Below, in pieces: positions 62,654-64,000 of a stretch of 64,000 nt of DNA. Where the stretch lies: NCBI GenBank assembly GCA_026545225.1, contig CM048847.1, positions 14,875,835 to 14,939,834 of the forward strand, in the 5' to 3' direction. The notes under the pieces were generated by a model. The model did not search any database. It had not been told where the DNA came from and saw only the letters and a list, made by a program, of their open reading frames with translations. This DNA comes from Cornus controversa. Lineage: Eukaryota; Streptophyta; Magnoliopsida; Cornales; Cornaceae. Numbering within the stretch: the first letter of the stretch is position 1; each line of letters starts with the position of its first letter. The position numbers were made by a program, and so were the translations under genes.

Positions 62654-64000
62654 TGTAATACCCCGTAATTTTGATGTTTATTTAATTTTAATTAGGGTTT
62701 GAGTTTGGGTTAAATTATTGAGTTGGGATGAATTATGTTGTATTATAAATTTTTTTAAGTTTGGGCTTGCATATCATTTGGAGTGGACTAAGTACATATT
62801 TTTATGTTTTTATTTTTTTTTATTTTTCTCTTTTATTTTTCTTTTTAGGATTTTATTTATTTTTCTAAAAAGAAAAATAAAATAAAAGAGAAAAAGGGAA
62901 TAGGGTTTCGGTAGTTTTCACGTTGAGAGAGAGAGAAAAGAGAATAGCCGTGAGGTTGCTGACTTGAAGAGGGAGAGACTCGGTAATGGGTTGCTCCCAA
63001 GGTGAAGTTTCGGGATGGTGAATGGCCATGGTGGTTCACGGCTTTGGCAGATTGTGATGGAATTTTGATGGCTGTTTTGTGTCTTCCATGGTGGGTGATC
63101 GGGTGGCCGAAGGTTGAAGATGATGGTGGCAGCTATGGTGGCTGTTTGGAGGTTCACGATGATTGGTTTTTGGTTGGTTTCAATGAAGGTTCTGGCATGG
63201 GTTGGTGATGTTCCATGTGGTGACCGCTGCATATGGCGTAGCAACCATGGTCACAGTTTGAGGTGCACTGGCAGCTGATGACTGGAGGTAGCATGGTGGG
63301 GGCTGAGTTGGTGAGGCACAACTTGCATGGGAGTGGTGGCTTCCCATGGGTTCGGCAGTTGTGGGTTCACAGTTTGTGGGTGAGCCTTGACCGCTAATGG
63401 TGTTGTCGTTAGGCGAGGTTAACGGTGGCCGGAGGTGGTGATTTTCGGTGAGTAGTGCATGACCATCCATGGTTCACTATTGGGTCTTCACTTACAGATG
63501 GTTAGTTGGCTGGGCATGAGAAGTTGGGTTGAGATAGCTTGGCCGACGGCTTGGTAGGTGGGCAGCCATACATAGCATGGATTTTCAAGTAGTGGTCATG
63601 GAGAGGTTACTTGGGTTGGTTGTTCCTTGTGGCTACTGCCATGAGTAGTACTGTATGGTGGTGTTAGGTTTAGACAATGAATGGGATAGGCATTTTTCAT
63701 GATGGTGGCTATTTCATGGTGCCATGGCTGTGGGTTCATAGTGGGTCCATGGTGGTGTCAAAAATAGTGAATACAATGGTAAGGATTGTGGGTAGCTTGG
63801 TGATGGGTTGCCATAAATGTTTGGGTTCAATCAATTAATTGAAATTGGGCTTGCATAAATGGATTTGGACTCTTTATGAATTGGACTGGGCCAGAAACTT
63901 AAAATAGGCCTAGTAGCGTTTAAAATAAATAAATGGTGGATTTGGTGCTGGGCTGGACCGGAATTAGGCATAGGCCCAATCTCATTTGAAATGGGGAATT
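62654..64000 (+). mobile_element. Putative LTR start running off the window end
   Basis: TGTAATACCCCGTAATTTTG is a characteristic start of long LTRs of plant Ty3/gypsy elements, and it interrupts the inverted satellite relic. It is followed by AT-rich DNA, a long hairpin, a GA-rich stretch (GAGAGAGAGAAAAGAG at about 62926) and then GC-richer, T/G-rich DNA in which CCATGG and CATGGTGG recur (63025-63760). No LTR end, PBS or protein-coding frame appears before 64000; the frames at 62918-63470 on either strand have no recognisable family. Confidence 0.5.
62823..62895 (+). repeat. Long A/T-rich inverted repeat (hairpin)
   Basis: The arm at 62823-62848 pairs with the arm at 62865-62895. There is a perfect 17-bp inner stem (TTTATTTTTCTTTTTAG against its complement), a 5-nt bulge in the right arm and then about 9 further pairs. 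The spacer is 16 nt. It lies about 170 bp into the putative LTR. Confidence 0.7.

Noticed and set aside
62857..63470. Several frames of 60-108 codons near the window end, both strands
   Set aside because: They lie in low-complexity CATGG/GTGG-rich DNA of a putative LTR and conflict with each other in frame and strand.

Overview
The window reads as nuclear heterochromatic or pericentromeric DNA of a flowering plant, most likely a eudicot. The evidence is a plant-type L1 LINE, a Ty3/gypsy element that looks like the Tekay (Del) lineage, a plant-type p23 co-chaperone pseudogene with introns, an AT-rich background, and a huge tandem satellite. I cannot name the species. No intact host protein-coding gene is visible. 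All alignments were made by eye.

Layout. (1) Positions 1-42659 are a nearly homogeneous head-to-tail satellite of about 58 monomers. The main length is 737 bp, with 13 monomers of 729 bp and one of 743 bp. Private variants show blocks of 2 to 13 monomers copied as units. (2) Positions 42660-44557 hold a 5'-truncated L1 LINE with a poly(A) tail, itself hit by a 20-bp LINE-like insertion flanked by an 18-bp target site duplication. (3) Positions 44556-48995 hold about six more divergent monomers of the same satellite. (4) Positions 48996-56009 hold an LTR retrotransposon inserted in the satellite: a 2.84-kb 5' LTR, a tRNA-Met primer binding site, a gag frame with one in-frame stop, no recognisable pol, an internal minisatellite, a polypurine tract, and only the first 284 bp of the 3' LTR. 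(5) Positions 56010-57933 hold gene debris: an unassigned exon pair, a possible retroelement protease scrap, and an intron-containing p23-like pseudogene. (6) Positions 57934-61727 are AT-rich intergenic DNA with a doubtful reverse-oriented LTR remnant and an AT-rich minisatellite. (7) Positions 61728-62653 hold about 3.3 old, inverted units of a ~284-bp repeat clearly related to the satellite. (8) From 62654 to the window end lies what looks like the start of another LTR.

The main story is satellite evolution. The inverted ~284-bp repeat looks like the ancestral form. The 737-bp monomer can be read as three such modules (286 + 224 + 227 bp), two of which lost different ~60-bp segments. That trimer was then amplified and homogenised, with the LINE marking the edge between the homogenised and the divergent parts. 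Each monomer also carries a GACGTC and a CACGTG motif 60 bp apart. The many short frames inside the satellite are by-products of low divergence and are not annotated as genes.
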